A DNA stretch of 64,000 bases from NIOZ-UU13 sp035528395 (GCA_035528395.1 DATKYR010000192.1:9522-73521), one strand, 5' to 3'. Positions 29,131-38,794 are shown, counted from the stretch's first letter. Notes: generated by a model not told the origin, from the sequence alone. Program-made: numbers and translations.

Positions 29131-29631
29131 TTAATTTCCTGCAAGGTCGCCGAGGACATATTCAACTATTTCGTGTAGCTTTTCTGTGATTTCCGGTGTA
29201 CAGCCCTGGGAAAATCTGGACAGCTCTTTCACTTCTATTCCATAGATGCGAACATCCTCAGGGATATGGTATCCCCATTGCCTGGCCATCTGGAAGGCTG
29301 TTGCAAAATTGATATCGTGTGGACTGCTTGGGTGGACAGTAGAGGCCAAATCAGTAAGGCTAAAGCGGTGCACTGTGCCAAGGGGTGCAGAGCCAAGCTG
29401 AACAGCATCGACCACTACCAACCGATGGTAGCCGGCCAGTTTGGGAATGATGTCCATTGTTGCAGCAGAAGACTTAATTATGTCGTATTGCGTCCCTTCG
29501 ACTTCGCTCAGGGCAGGATTCGTTGTTGTGGATGAGGACTTTAGACGTTTTGCCAGGCGGTCGGCTACTTCGTGAGCCACCCCGTCGTCTGAGAGGATTG
29601 GATTGCCGAGAGCAAGTATCAGCGTTTTCAT
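29131..29631 (-). CDS. [NiFe] hydrogenase maturation protease
   Basis: 166 residues of the HycI/HupD fold. The nickel-sensing motif LALGNPILSDDGVAHEVADR is near residues 6-25, and DAVQLG and SPHDINFATA follow. It trims the C-terminus of the large subunit (gene at 29730-31238) after nickel insertion. Residues 39-46 (PALSEVEG) are encoded by a dispersed REP-like element inserted in frame, in a surface loop between conserved blocks. The gene is last in the hydrogenase operon. Confidence 0.85.
   Translation of the reverse strand: MKTLILALGNPILSDDGVAHEVADRLAKRLKSSSTTTNPALSEVEGTQYDIIKSSAATMDIIPKLAGYHRLVVVDAVQLGSAPLGTVHRFSLTDLASTVHPSSPHDINFATAFQMARQWGYHIPEDVRIYGIEVKELSRFSQGCTPEITEKLHEIVEYVLGDLAGN
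29494..29517. repeat. REP-like element inside a coding sequence
   Basis: CCCTTCGACTTCGCTCAGGG plus CAGG is a member of the dispersed family. It lies in frame within the hydrogenase protease gene and adds residues PALSEVEG. Confidence 0.65.
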
Positions 29632-29693
29632 ATTTCAAATATTGTAAATGGGTTTATGCGTAGATGCATAAATTACTTGATATGCTTACTCTT

Positions 29694-29738
29694 TCACTCA
29701 TAAACTCATCCACTCATCCACTCATCCACTCATTCACG
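29694..29738. repeat. Short-word repeat array (ACTCATCC words)
   Basis: ACTCATCC or ACTCATAA recurs about six times with a period of 8 bases between the hydrogenase large subunit and the protease gene, running into the stop codon of the former. Confidence 0.7.
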
Positions 29739-31238
29739 CTTCACGGTCTTAATCAGTCCCTTTTTGCTGTTGAAAATGTTGACTTCCATGGGTATCTGAC
29801 CCGGCAGGGCGTGAGTCGAACAGGAAAAACAAGGGTCATAAGCTCGGAATGCCATTTCCAGCAGATTCAGGATGCCGTTGCTGACCTGGGATTTGTGGAT
29901 GACCGCTTTTGCGACCTTTTTCATCGACAGATTCATCGCAGGGTAATTGATGCTGGAAGCGACGAGAAGGTTGAGTTTTTTGATGAAGCCGTTGTCGTCA
30001 CATTCGTAATGATGTATGAGCGTGCCGCGAGGAGCAGCGATGATACCGACGCCGGTCGTGGGCTTTTCGGTCGGGATATTGCGAACTTTCTTGGAGGTTA
30101 TTTGGGGGTCTTCAATCAGCTCTTTAAGTCTTTCAGCAGCGTACATAAGCTCAATTGCTCTTGCCCAATGGAAGGCAAGTGTGAAATGTGCAGGTTTGCC
30201 GCCGAGGACACTGAAGAGTTGTTCGGCTGCCTGTTGAGCCAAGGGCGTGGGAATTCTATCGGCTACATTCAAGCGTCCCAGCGGAGCTACCCGCACAATG
30301 CCGCTATCCGGACCGTCCTTAAAGCCGTGCCAGCCTACTTTGCGCAGGTACGGCATCTTGAGATAACTCCAGGGCACGACGTGCTCAGCCATATGGTCGA
30401 GGTAGGTTTTGGGCCCGTATCGGCCGAACTCTTTGCCGGTCGGGTCGATGATACGAATGTCACCGTCATAGAAATTAAGCTCGTTGTTTTTGTTGACCAT
30501 TCCCATGTAGTAGGTTTCGTGGTAGAACAGGTCCTTGTTTACAATGACATCAACCAGTTGTTTGTTCTTGAGAATAAAATCATCAACGACCTGGAGAGTG
30601 AACTTGCCGAATTCGAGAAGCTCATCTGCCATTTTTGCGATTTTGTCGCGGTTCTCCTCGGAGAGGTGCTGGGATACTCCGCCGGGCAATCCGAAGATGG
30701 GGTGTGTAGCTTTGCCGCCGACAATTTCCTGAATCAACTGGGTGTGTGCCCGGTTGACCAGGACTTTTTTTCCTATTTCGGGACCGACGAGGTTTATCAC
30801 GCCAATGACGTTTCTTTCCCCGGGTTCTGCTGCCCAGCCGCATATCAAATCCGGCCCTACAGCCAATGCATAGATATGAGCAATATGACTGTGCAGCATA
30901 TGGGCACAGTAACCCATCTCGCGGAGTTTTTTGGCGGCTGGTGTTGGTTCGACATTGTATGCCATATCCAGGGCTTTTGTTGATGCCAGATGATGCGGCC
31001 AGGGACATACGCCGCAAAGACGGGTTGTGATTCGCGGCATTTCCTCAATCGGACGACCTTTACAAAACTCCTCGAAACCCCGCAGTTCGACGACCTGGAA
31101 GTAAGTATCCTCGACCTCGCCCTGGTCATCGAGAAAGACGTTTATCTGTGCGTGGCCTTCCAGTCGAGTGGCCGGGGCTATGCGAATAATTTTTTCCTTT
31201 ACCGTGTATTTTTCGTCTTCAAGCTTTGGATAGCTCAT
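29730..31238 (-). CDS. mvhA: F420-non-reducing-type [NiFe] hydrogenase large subunit (MvhA-like)
   Basis: 502 residues. The nickel ligands are in RLCGVCPWPHH (about residues 71-81) and DPCFSCSTH near the C-terminus. The last 26 residues or so after STH form the tail that the maturation protease removes. With the MvhG and MvhD genes upstream it forms a group 3c cytoplasmic hydrogenase that normally passes electrons through MvhD to HdrA. The start codon at 31238 is 28 bases after the mvhG stop. Confidence 0.9.
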   Translation of the reverse strand: MSYPKLEDEKYTVKEKIIRIAPATRLEGHAQINVFLDDQGEVEDTYFQVVELRGFEEFCKGRPIEEMPRITTRLCGVCPWPHHLASTKALDMAYNVEPTPAAKKLREMGYCAHMLHSHIAHIYALAVGPDLICGWAAEPGERNVIGVINLVGPEIGKKVLVNRAHTQLIQEIVGGKATHPIFGLPGGVSQHLSEENRDKIAKMADELLEFGKFTLQVVDDFILKNKQLVDVIVNKDLFYHETYYMGMVNKNNELNFYDGDIRIIDPTGKEFGRYGPKTYLDHMAEHVVPWSYLKMPYLRKVGWHGFKDGPDSGIVRVAPLGRLNVADRIPTPLAQQAAEQLFSVLGGKPAHFTLAFHWARAIELMYAAERLKELIEDPQITSKKVRNIPTEKPTTGVGIIAAPRGTLIHHYECDDNGFIKKLNLLVASSINYPAMNLSMKKVAKAVIHKSQVSNGILNLLEMAFRAYDPCFSCSTHALPGQIPMEVNIFNSKKGLIKTVKRE

Positions 31239-31266
31239 AGCTCGTTTCTCATATTTCGTTTTATTT

Positions 31267-32268
31267 TTATGTTTCTTTTACCACTCGCTGCAGGAGCGAT
31301 TTCGGCAATGTGAAGCGGTAGAATGTTCCCAGCGGGTCGCGCATTTTTGCCATCAGTTTTTCAATTTCTTCTTCCGGCAGTTCCGACTCTGAGCCGCTGA
31401 CCTTCAATATCGACGTGAACGCGCTGAGACAACTGGCGCCGTGGTCGAGCACAGCCGCTGTAGGCCCCATACATCCACGGCAGGGCATATTAACAATTAT
31501 ACATTTGGAGTCACAACCGGCACGAGTGGCAGGACCAAAACACATTATACCCTGCTCAAGGAAACACTTTTCAGGATCCAGCTCCGTATAATCGACGCTT
31601 TTGATTTCATCAATAAAGACCTTATCGGGTTTTTGCCTGGGGCACTCATCACAGAGAGTTCTTTCGGAAGCTAAGATTATTCCTTTTGGCGGCAGACCGG
31701 CTTTGCCCTGAACAAAATCAAGCACAACGCCAAGGAGCTTTATGTTCATTTCTCTTGTGGGCGGGCAGGCACCGATGATGTAATCCACATCAATAACGTC
31801 GTCTAAGGTCTTTACGAACTCGTACAGCTCGGGCAGCTCCAGCTCGTGACCCTCGGGACTTACATAATGTGTTTGTGGGCGGGTGTGTTCCGGATTGACC
31901 GTCGTTGCAGTCTGTTCATAAACGGTATCAAGAATTTTGCTTTTTGTGGTGACATTAGCCAGGCCGGGGATGCCTCCAAAGGCAGCACAGGCGCCGTAAG
32001 CGACCATAATCGTCGATTTTTTTCGTAGGAGTTTGGCTATATGCTCGTTTTCACTATTGCGGACGGCGCCATGATACAGACATATAGTAATTTCACCGTC
32101 GTCCATTGCTTCGACGTCTTTGTATTTTATATCGGTCATCAGAGGTGCAAATGTAAGGTCGGCTACTTCGAAAAGCTTGAGAAGCTCGACATCCAAATCG
32201 AGTATTGCGATATCACATCCGGAGCAGGTAGCACCCTGGGCTATGGCGATTTTTATCTTCTCAGACAT
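31267..32268 (-). CDS. mvhG: [NiFe] hydrogenase small subunit (MvhG-like)
   Basis: 333 residues with the N-terminal proximal cluster motif GATCSGCDIAILD (about residues 12-24), GACAAFGGIPGLAN, and the later cysteine groups CDECPRQKPD and CFGPATRAGCDSKC. It carries the iron-sulfur clusters that drain electrons from the nickel site. No twin-arginine signal is present, so the enzyme is cytoplasmic. The start overlaps the mvhD stop by 8 bases. Confidence 0.9.
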   Translation of the reverse strand: MSEKIKIAIAQGATCSGCDIAILDLDVELLKLFEVADLTFAPLMTDIKYKDVEAMDDGEITICLYHGAVRNSENEHIAKLLRKKSTIMVAYGACAAFGGIPGLANVTTKSKILDTVYEQTATTVNPEHTRPQTHYVSPEGHELELPELYEFVKTLDDVIDVDYIIGACPPTREMNIKLLGVVLDFVQGKAGLPPKGIILASERTLCDECPRQKPDKVFIDEIKSVDYTELDPEKCFLEQGIMCFGPATRAGCDSKCIIVNMPCRGCMGPTAAVLDHGASCLSAFTSILKVSGSESELPEEEIEKLMAKMRDPLGTFYRFTLPKSLLQRVVKET

Positions 32269-32719
32269 CTGCGGCCTCCTTCGCTACACCTGCGGGGCGG
32301 GAGTCTGCGGCGCTGGTTCGGTAAGGACTGGGACCAATCTCGGTGATGCGCTCAATAAAGCTGTTCATAGTGGTGGCGAACTTTTCGGCCTCACCGGCGG
32401 AAATCCAGGCCAGTTCCAGACGCTGCTCATTGAGCCCAAACTGTTTTAATAACGAACGCAGCATGGCAATGCGTCTTCTTGTTCGATAGTTGCCGCCGAT
32501 ATAATGGCAGTCGCCCGGGTGACAGCCGGCCACCATCACGCCGTCGGCACCCAGCCGAAAAGCTTCCATAATCCATGCGGGGTCAACGCGGGCACTGCAC
32601 ATAGTCCGTATAACACGAAAATATGGTTTAATCTGGTATCTGCTTATACCAGCTAAATCGCCTCCGGCGTATGCACACCAGTTACAGCAAAAAACGATAA
32701 TCTTGGGTTTAAATGTCAT
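32261..32719 (-). CDS. mvhD: Hydrogenase iron-sulfur subunit (MvhD-like)
   Basis: 152 residues from the ATG at 32719; a TTG at 32761 overlaps the hdrA stop but gives a non-homologous extension. The [2Fe-2S] cysteines are seen in IVFCCNWCAYAGGD, IRTMCSAR and VAGCHPGDCHYIGGN. MvhD links the hydrogenase to HdrA in methanogens and acetogens. It sits between the giant HdrA fusion and the hydrogenase genes, exactly where that link is expected. Confidence 0.9.
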   Translation of the reverse strand: MTFKPKIIVFCCNWCAYAGGDLAGISRYQIKPYFRVIRTMCSARVDPAWIMEAFRLGADGVMVAGCHPGDCHYIGGNYRTRRRIAMLRSLLKQFGLNEQRLELAWISAGEAEKFATTMNSFIERITEIGPSPYRTSAADSRPAGVAKEAADV

Positions 32720-32753
32720 TTCACATCTCGTATTTCGTACCACTGTTTCTGCT

Positions 32754-35700
32754 TTAGTCAACTAATGCAGCTTTAATCATTGCGAGCATTTGTTCGTCTT
32801 TGAATCCCTTTTGCTCCATCGCACCGCTGGGGCAGGCGGCGACACATCCGCCGCAGCCCTTGCACATCGCCTCGTTGATTTGTACGATTTTCTCTTCCTC
32901 TTTGCCGCCCGGTCTGTCCACAACCTCCAGTGCGTTGTATTCGCACACCGGCACACAGATTCCGCAGCCGTCGCAGAGGTCGTCGTTCACGGCGGCTATC
33001 GTCGGCTCGGCCTCGTATTTGTCCTTTGAGATAATGGTACAGGCCTTTGCTGCAGCGGCCTCTGCCTGGGCGATTGTTTCAGCCATAGATTTCGGACTGT
33101 GAGCGAGGCCGGCTACGAAGATGCCCTCAGTAGCGAATTCGACGGGCCGCAGCTTTACATGGGCCTCCAACAAAAATCCATCTTCGTTCATCGGGACCTT
33201 TAGCATTTGAGCAAGCGATTCGTTGTTACTGTCGGGGTCGATTCTGCTGCTCAAGATAAGTAAATCCGGTTCTAATACCAGTTCGCAGTCCAAAAGCGGC
33301 TCACGTACTGTTAGCTTCAGTTTGTCCCTGCCTGTTACTTTGGGTTTGTTGTCCGCTTCGTATCGTACAAAAATAACGCCTTTATCGCGGGCGGTCTGGA
33401 AATATTGTTCGTTAAAGCCGTAGGTGCGGATGTCACGGTATAAAACATAAACTTCGGTTTCCGGGGAAAGCTCTTTGATTTTCAGTGCGTTTTTCACAGC
33501 ATTGCTGCAGCAGACTCGGCTGCAGTACATGTGCTCTTCTTCGCGGGAGCCGACACACTGAATGAAGACTGCCGTTTTGACCCCCGACAGGGGTTCTTTG
33601 TCGGCGAGCAGACCTTCAAGCTCCAGTTGCGTTACAACTCGCTTATTCTGGCCATAGAGATACTCATCAGGTTTGTGTTCGTTTCCGCCGGTAGCAACAA
33701 TAATGACGCCATGTTCTATCTTCGTTTCTTTGGAGCCGGTTTTCAGAGCGCTTTGGAAATTGCCGACAAATCCTTCTATACTCTCGAGTTCAGTACCTGT
33801 ATAGACAGATATGTTTTTATGTTTTTGCACGTGCTCTTGAAGGTGCGCCAGATAGGCCCGGACATTCGGCTCGGCAAATGTGGAGCGCAGGTTTCTGAGA
33901 TTTCCGCCGAGCTGCTTTTGGTGTTCAACCAGTGTGACCTCTAATCCCTGGTTGGCTATGCCCAGGGCTGCCGTCATACCCGCTAATCCGCCGCCAATTA
34001 CAAGGGCCGAAGGAGTAACGTCCAGACTCGCTGCTGCCAAAGGCTCAACCAAAGCTACTTTGGCTACTGCCATCGACACGAGGCACTTGGCTTTTTCGGT
34101 GGCTTCTTCGGGCTGATTCATATGAATCCAGGAACACTGGTCTCTGATGTTGGCCATCTCGAACAGGTGAGGATTAAGGCCTGCCTCACGTAAGGTCTGC
34201 TGAAAAAGCGGCTCATGCGTGCGGGGCGAACAGGATGCCACCACCACCCGGTTTAGTTTGTGTTCGGCAATCATTTCCCGGATATGGTCCTGCGTGTCCT
34301 GAGAGCAGGTATAAAGATTGTCTTCGGCGTAAACTACGTATGGGAGGGATTTGGCATATTCGGCTGTTACCGGCACATCAACAACCGAACCGATATTGAT
34401 TCCACAGTGACATATGAACACACCTATTCGCGGCTCCTGCTCGCTGACATCCTGCTCCGGCGGGAATTCCTGCTCAACGGTAAGTGTTCCCCTGACGTCG
34501 GCCAAAAGTTGTGAGGCTTTGCCGGCTGTGCCGCTGGCCTGGATTACGGTTTCGGGTATGTCTTTCGGACCGGATGCCGTGCCGCCGACAAATATTCCCG
34601 GGCGCGAGGTCTCGAGCGGTCGCAAAGAATTGGTCCAGATAAAGCCGTTGGGCTCGAGGCGAATACCAAGCTGCGAAGCCAGCCTTCTTTGCTTCTCGCT
34701 GGGTTCCAGACCGACAGATAGCACTACCATATCGAATTCTTCTTCAGCCACCTGTCCGGATTCGGGTGCATATTTGACCGTTAGTTCGCCATTGCCGTTT
34801 TTCCCGTAAACATCACAGACTCGTGCCCGCTTAAAGTTCACACCGTATTGCGATTTGGCCCGTTCGTAGTATTTATCAAAGTCTTTGCCGAAGGCGCGGA
34901 GGTCCATAAAGAATATAGTAACATCCACATCTTTGAGATGTTCCTTGGCAATGACTGCCTCTTTAATTGCATACATACAGCACACCGATGAGCAGTATGC
35001 ATTACGGCAGGATATATCACGCGAGCCGATGCATTGAAGGAAAGCTATTTTCTTGGGTTCTTTGCCATCACTAAGCCTTTTGACGTGCCCGGCAAACGGA
35101 CCGGAGGCCGAGAGAATCCGCTCAAACTGGATGCTGCTGACGACATCGGGATAGCGACTATAACCAAAATCATATTTGAGCCGGGCCAAAAACTCTTCAA
35201 AACCCGGTACAACCACAACCGCACCAACATCAATCTGCTCAATTGTATCCTGCTGCTGGTGGCAAATGGCTTCCGCCTTGCAGATGCTTACGCACTGCAA
35301 ACATTCGGAGCATACCGTACAATGCAGACAGCGTTTTGCTTCTTGAATAGCTTGCTCCTGACTGTACCCAAGTTCAACTTCATCAAAACCCTTAATCCTC
35401 TTGTCCACTGCTAAGGTGGGCATAGAAACTTTTAGCTCTCGGTTGTCGGTACGATCCGGCATCGGAGCCAAGTCCTTCGGAAGAAGGTGTGGCTCTATAT
35501 CGTCACGGTCTTTCCGGATATCTTCACCATTTAAGAATCGGTCGATAGATGTGGCTGCCCTATGGCCTGCGACGATGGCATTGACTGCAACATCCGGGCC
35601 TGTGACTACGTCTCCGCCGGCAAAAATCCGTTTGACGTTCGTAGCTAATGTCTCTCCATCAACTTGGATAAGTCCTGTTCTGGTTTCCAATGGACCGCTG

Positions 35701-37277
35701 GCAGCTTTCAGCAGCTCCCAATCTACCGATTGTCCGATCGCAACAACAACCGAGTCGGCCTGCATAGTACTTTCAGAACCAGGTCTGACCACTGGATTAA
35801 AATTACCTTCTTCGTCGAAGATCGAGAGGCATTCTCTAAACTCCACGCCTGAGGCTTGTCCATCTCGGCTGATAAAGCGTTTTGGCGAAAGTCTGTTATG
35901 TACTATGACTCCTTCTTCTTTTGCGGCCTGGATTTCCTCATCAGAAGCGAACATCTCCTCCGGGGATTCAAGACAAGCGATGTGGACCTCTTTGGCGCCC
36001 AGGCGAAGGGCTGTGCGAGCGACGTCGATAGCTACATTGCCTCCGCCAATAATTATTACTACCTTGTCCTTCACATCGGATACCTGTCCAGCCTTGGTAT
36101 TGTACAGAAATCTGGTGCCGTGAAAGACATTCTTGAGCTCCTCACCCTCAATGCCCAATTTACGGCTCTCGTGGGTCCCAGTGGCAACAAAAACAGCTTC
36201 GAAGCCCTGGCTGTATAGATCGTCGAATGTCAGGTCGGGGCCAACCGGGCTGTTCAGTCGAATATCCACACCAGCTTGCTCTATTGCTTCAATTTCATAA
36301 TCCAGTACCTCCATCGGTAAGCGATATTGTGGCACACCGACCCGCAACATACCGCCTGCGACATCGAGCTTTTCAAAAATGACAGGCTTATAATCCATAT
36401 TAGCCAGGTCCCAGGCGCAGGTCAGCCCCGCCGGGCCCGAACCGATGATTGCCACTTGCCGGCCTGCACCTCTTTGAACAAGCTCCGCCTGGCGTCTTGC
36501 CTTTGCCTCCTCCGTCAATTTTGGAGGCTGGCCTTGCCGGGCCTGGTCAATTTCACGGTCGGCAAGAAACCTATGTAAATCTCGGATTGCCAGGCCCTCA
36601 TCCAATCTGTCCCTGTTGCAGGCCACCTGACATGGATGGTCGCAGATTCGGCCGCATGTAGCAGGGAATGGATTGCGAGTGCGGTACAACTCCAGGGCCT
36701 CATCAAATTTACCCTCGGCCAAAAGAGCAATGAAGCCTTGGACATTTACTCCGGCGGGACAGGCATTTCGGCATGGAGCGGGCAGACCCTTGTCAATGAC
36801 AAATGCGTTAGGATATGCTTGTGGATAAGGGCGGAAAATCGCCTTTCTTTCACCAACCTCAGCTTCAAATTTGCTCGCCACGCTTACAGGGCACGTTTCA
36901 ACACATTCGCCGCAACCGGTGCACTTATCGGGGTCAACAAATCTGGCATGTTTTCGAACTTCTATTTTGAAATTGCCCGCCTTGCCCGAGATCTTTTCAA
37001 GGTCGGCCCAGGTAATTGTTTCTATATTCAAGTGTCGGCCGCATTCGACAATCTTGGGCGAGAGAATGCACATCGCGCAGTCATTGGTTGGAAACGTCTT
37101 GTCAAGCCTGGCCATGTTGCCGCCAATCGCTGGGGAGCTTTCCAACAGATAAACCTTCTGTCCGGATTCAGCCAGGTCGAGTGATGCCTGAATACCGGCG
37201 ATGCCGCCGCCGATTACGAGTACAGCTCCAACTTTTTCTGAAGTTCCCGAACGCTTCTTTTTAGTAGGTGCGATCAT
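32754..37277 (-). CDS. hdrA: Giant HdrA-GltD-HdrA fusion flavoprotein
   Basis: 1507 residues. Residues about 18-165 are an HdrA FAD domain with GGGIAG and the 4Fe-4S motif CTGCGECVETC; about 165-675 are an inserted glutamate-synthase-small-subunit (GltD)-like module with ACPAGVNVQG, CGRICDHPC, FAD motif IGSGPAGL (278-285), NAD(P)-binding IIIGGGNVAIDVA (408-420) and CLHCTVCSECLQC; about 675-935 return to HdrA; about 950-1507 are a second, full HdrA (GGGLAG at 1095-1100) ending in CDGCGICVPVC and CKGCGGCVAAC. HdrA carries the bifurcating FAD. The GltD insert adds a likely NADPH site. It neighbours hdrC and mvhDGA. Confidence 0.88.
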   Translation of the reverse strand: MIAPTKKKRSGTSEKVGAVLVIGGGIAGIQASLDLAESGQKVYLLESSPAIGGNMARLDKTFPTNDCAMCILSPKIVECGRHLNIETITWADLEKISGKAGNFKIEVRKHARFVDPDKCTGCGECVETCPVSVASKFEAEVGERKAIFRPYPQAYPNAFVIDKGLPAPCRNACPAGVNVQGFIALLAEGKFDEALELYRTRNPFPATCGRICDHPCQVACNRDRLDEGLAIRDLHRFLADREIDQARQGQPPKLTEEAKARRQAELVQRGAGRQVAIIGSGPAGLTCAWDLANMDYKPVIFEKLDVAGGMLRVGVPQYRLPMEVLDYEIEAIEQAGVDIRLNSPVGPDLTFDDLYSQGFEAVFVATGTHESRKLGIEGEELKNVFHGTRFLYNTKAGQVSDVKDKVVIIIGGGNVAIDVARTALRLGAKEVHIACLESPEEMFASDEEIQAAKEEGVIVHNRLSPKRFISRDGQASGVEFRECLSIFDEEGNFNPVVRPGSESTMQADSVVVAIGQSVDWELLKAASGPLETRTGLIQVDGETLATNVKRIFAGGDVVTGPDVAVNAIVAGHRAATSIDRFLNGEDIRKDRDDIEPHLLPKDLAPMPDRTDNRELKVSMPTLAVDKRIKGFDEVELGYSQEQAIQEAKRCLHCTVCSECLQCVSICKAEAICHQQQDTIEQIDVGAVVVVPGFEEFLARLKYDFGYSRYPDVVSSIQFERILSASGPFAGHVKRLSDGKEPKKIAFLQCIGSRDISCRNAYCSSVCCMYAIKEAVIAKEHLKDVDVTIFFMDLRAFGKDFDKYYERAKSQYGVNFKRARVCDVYGKNGNGELTVKYAPESGQVAEEEFDMVVLSVGLEPSEKQRRLASQLGIRLEPNGFIWTNSLRPLETSRPGIFVGGTASGPKDIPETVIQASGTAGKASQLLADVRGTLTVEQEFPPEQDVSEQEPRIGVFICHCGINIGSVVDVPVTAEYAKSLPYVVYAEDNLYTCSQDTQDHIREMIAEHKLNRVVVASCSPRTHEPLFQQTLREAGLNPHLFEMANIRDQCSWIHMNQPEEATEKAKCLVSMAVAKVALVEPLAAASLDVTPSALVIGGGLAGMTAALGIANQGLEVTLVEHQKQLGGNLRNLRSTFAEPNVRAYLAHLQEHVQKHKNISVYTGTELESIEGFVGNFQSALKTGSKETKIEHGVIIVATGGNEHKPDEYLYGQNKRVVTQLELEGLLADKEPLSGVKTAVFIQCVGSREEEHMYCSRVCCSNAVKNALKIKELSPETEVYVLYRDIRTYGFNEQYFQTARDKGVIFVRYEADNKPKVTGRDKLKLTVREPLLDCELVLEPDLLILSSRIDPDSNNESLAQMLKVPMNEDGFLLEAHVKLRPVEFATEGIFVAGLAHSPKSMAETIAQAEAAAAKACTIISKDKYEAEPTIAAVNDDLCDGCGICVPVCEYNALEVVDRPGGKEEEKIVQINEAMCKGCGGCVAACPSGAMEQKGFKDEQMLAMIKAALVD

Positions 37278-37298
37278 TTTTCGTATTCCGCCTGGCCT

Positions 37299-37760
37299 TT
37301 ACGCATTGGTGATTTCTTCTGCCTTATTTTTTAGTTCTTTGAATTTGTTCCTGTCCGTTACGAGCGCATTTACCAGGTCGCGTCTGAGTTTCTGCGAGAA
37401 TTCGTCTAACTGCTCGATTTCCTGGAGCAAATCGGCGTCGGCATGACCTTCGGCCACCGCCATCTCGCGCAGTGCTCTTGTTACATCTCTAAACTTGACA
37501 TTCTGTGGACATTTTACAGTGCAGGAGTAGCATTGAACGCAGCGCCAGATTACAGGTGAGGAAAGAACTTCCTTGCGCATTCCAAGCAGTACCTGCCGGA
37601 TAATCTTTCGCGGATTGAACTCTGGATCCACAGCCGATACGGGGCAGCCAGCAGTGCATGTGCCGCAGGCGAAACAGAGCTTGATGTTCTCTCCGCCGGG
37701 ATGGGCGGATACGTCGTATTTAAACTGAGAATCAAGATTTTTGCTTTCAATCGCTTCCAT
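37299..37760 (-). CDS. hdrC: Heterodisulfide reductase subunit C-like iron-sulfur protein
   Basis: 153 residues with two 4Fe-4S motifs, CFACGTCTAGCPV (about 29-41) and CVQCYSCTVKCPQ, and a helical C-terminal tail. HdrC normally pairs with HdrB, the catalytic subunit with CCG domains. No HdrB is encoded anywhere in the window, so this HdrC more likely carries electrons between HdrA and MetFV, as in acetogen MetFV-HdrABC complexes. It lies 21 bases before the hdrA fusion. Confidence 0.85.
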   Translation of the reverse strand: MEAIESKNLDSQFKYDVSAHPGGENIKLCFACGTCTAGCPVSAVDPEFNPRKIIRQVLLGMRKEVLSSPVIWRCVQCYSCTVKCPQNVKFRDVTRALREMAVAEGHADADLLQEIEQLDEFSQKLRRDLVNALVTDRNKFKELKNKAEEITNA

Positions 37761-37805
37761 TTTTAGTTTCCAATTTTCGATTTTCGTTTTCTAAAATTTT
37801 GGCCA

Positions 37806-38732
37806 TCAATTACGTAATCCTGCTTTTTGAACAATTTCGGGTACCTTTTGTTCCCATTCGATAGCCATTATGTGGACGCCGGCCACACCTTCAATCTTAC
37901 GGAGTTGTTGAATCTGCTCGGTTACAATTTCAATCCCCTCGGCTTTTGGGTCACCAGCCTTGGCCAATCGTTCGATATAATGATTTGGCACAATGACACC
38001 TGCGACCTGGTCGCGCATGTATCTGGCCATTCCCGGAGATTTCAATGGGGTTACGCCGGCTAAGATTTTACACTTTTTGTGCAGACCCCGGTCACAAACC
38101 TGCCTCATCCACTCGGCAAAGCGGTCCATATCGTAGATGCACTGGGTTTGAATAAAGTCTGTCCCTGCGTTAATCTTCTTTTCCAGGCGGATGACGCGGA
38201 ACTCAAACGGGTCGGCAAAGGGATTGGCGGCGGCGCCAATGAACATTCGCGGCTCTTTGACCTCAGCTTTTTTTGAATTCTTGATTTCTTCGCCACTGGC
38301 GAAAATCTTTTTATCGCGCATATTTTTGACCATCTGAATCAACTGTATCGAATCAAGGTCAAAAACATGTTTTGCCGTGGGGTGATTGCCGAAACATTGA
38401 TGGTCGCCGGTCAGGCAGAGGATATTGCGAATGCCTAAAAGATATGCGCCTAAAATATCAGACTGGATAGAGAGGCGGTTCCTGTCCCGACAGGTCATTT
38501 GTATGATTGGCTCAAGACCGAGGTCGAGAGCCAGTTTGCCGGTGGCAATGCTTGATACTCGCACGATTGCAGTTTGATTGTCCGTTATGTTTACGGCGTC
38601 CACCCAGCCGGAGAGTATTTCCGCCTTCTTTTTAATAAGGTCAAAGTCGGCGCTTTTTGGGGGACCAAGCTCGGCGGTTACCGCAAATTTACCAGCCTCC
38701 AATACCTTTTCAAGATTGCTGCCAGATTTCAT
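37806..38732 (-). CDS. metF: 5,10-Methylenetetrahydrofolate reductase
   Basis: 308 residues, a TIM-barrel flavoprotein of the MetF family: FAVTAELGPPKSADFD, VDAVNITDNQTA, ILCLTGDHQ and GTDFIQTQCIYD. It reduces methylene-THF to methyl-THF in the methyl branch. It forms a pair with the zinc/cluster-type MetV encoded just upstream, as in acetogens, where MetFV receives electrons through Hdr-like subunits. The hdrC gene follows after 45 bases. Confidence 0.92.
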   Translation of the reverse strand: MKSGSNLEKVLEAGKFAVTAELGPPKSADFDLIKKKAEILSGWVDAVNITDNQTAIVRVSSIATGKLALDLGLEPIIQMTCRDRNRLSIQSDILGAYLLGIRNILCLTGDHQCFGNHPTAKHVFDLDSIQLIQMVKNMRDKKIFASGEEIKNSKKAEVKEPRMFIGAAANPFADPFEFRVIRLEKKINAGTDFIQTQCIYDMDRFAEWMRQVCDRGLHKKCKILAGVTPLKSPGMARYMRDQVAGVIVPNHYIERLAKAGDPKAEGIEIVTEQIQQLRKIEGVAGVHIMAIEWEQKVPEIVQKAGLRN

Positions 38733-38794
38733 AATTATAGATTTTTAAGTTTCAATTGTTAACGAGTATCAGACTTCAAGCATATTTTCAATTG

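Noticed and set aside
29664..30983. Plus-strand frame of 439 codons over mvhA
   Set aside because: Antisense shadow of the hydrogenase large subunit, which has all its nickel ligands in the minus frame.
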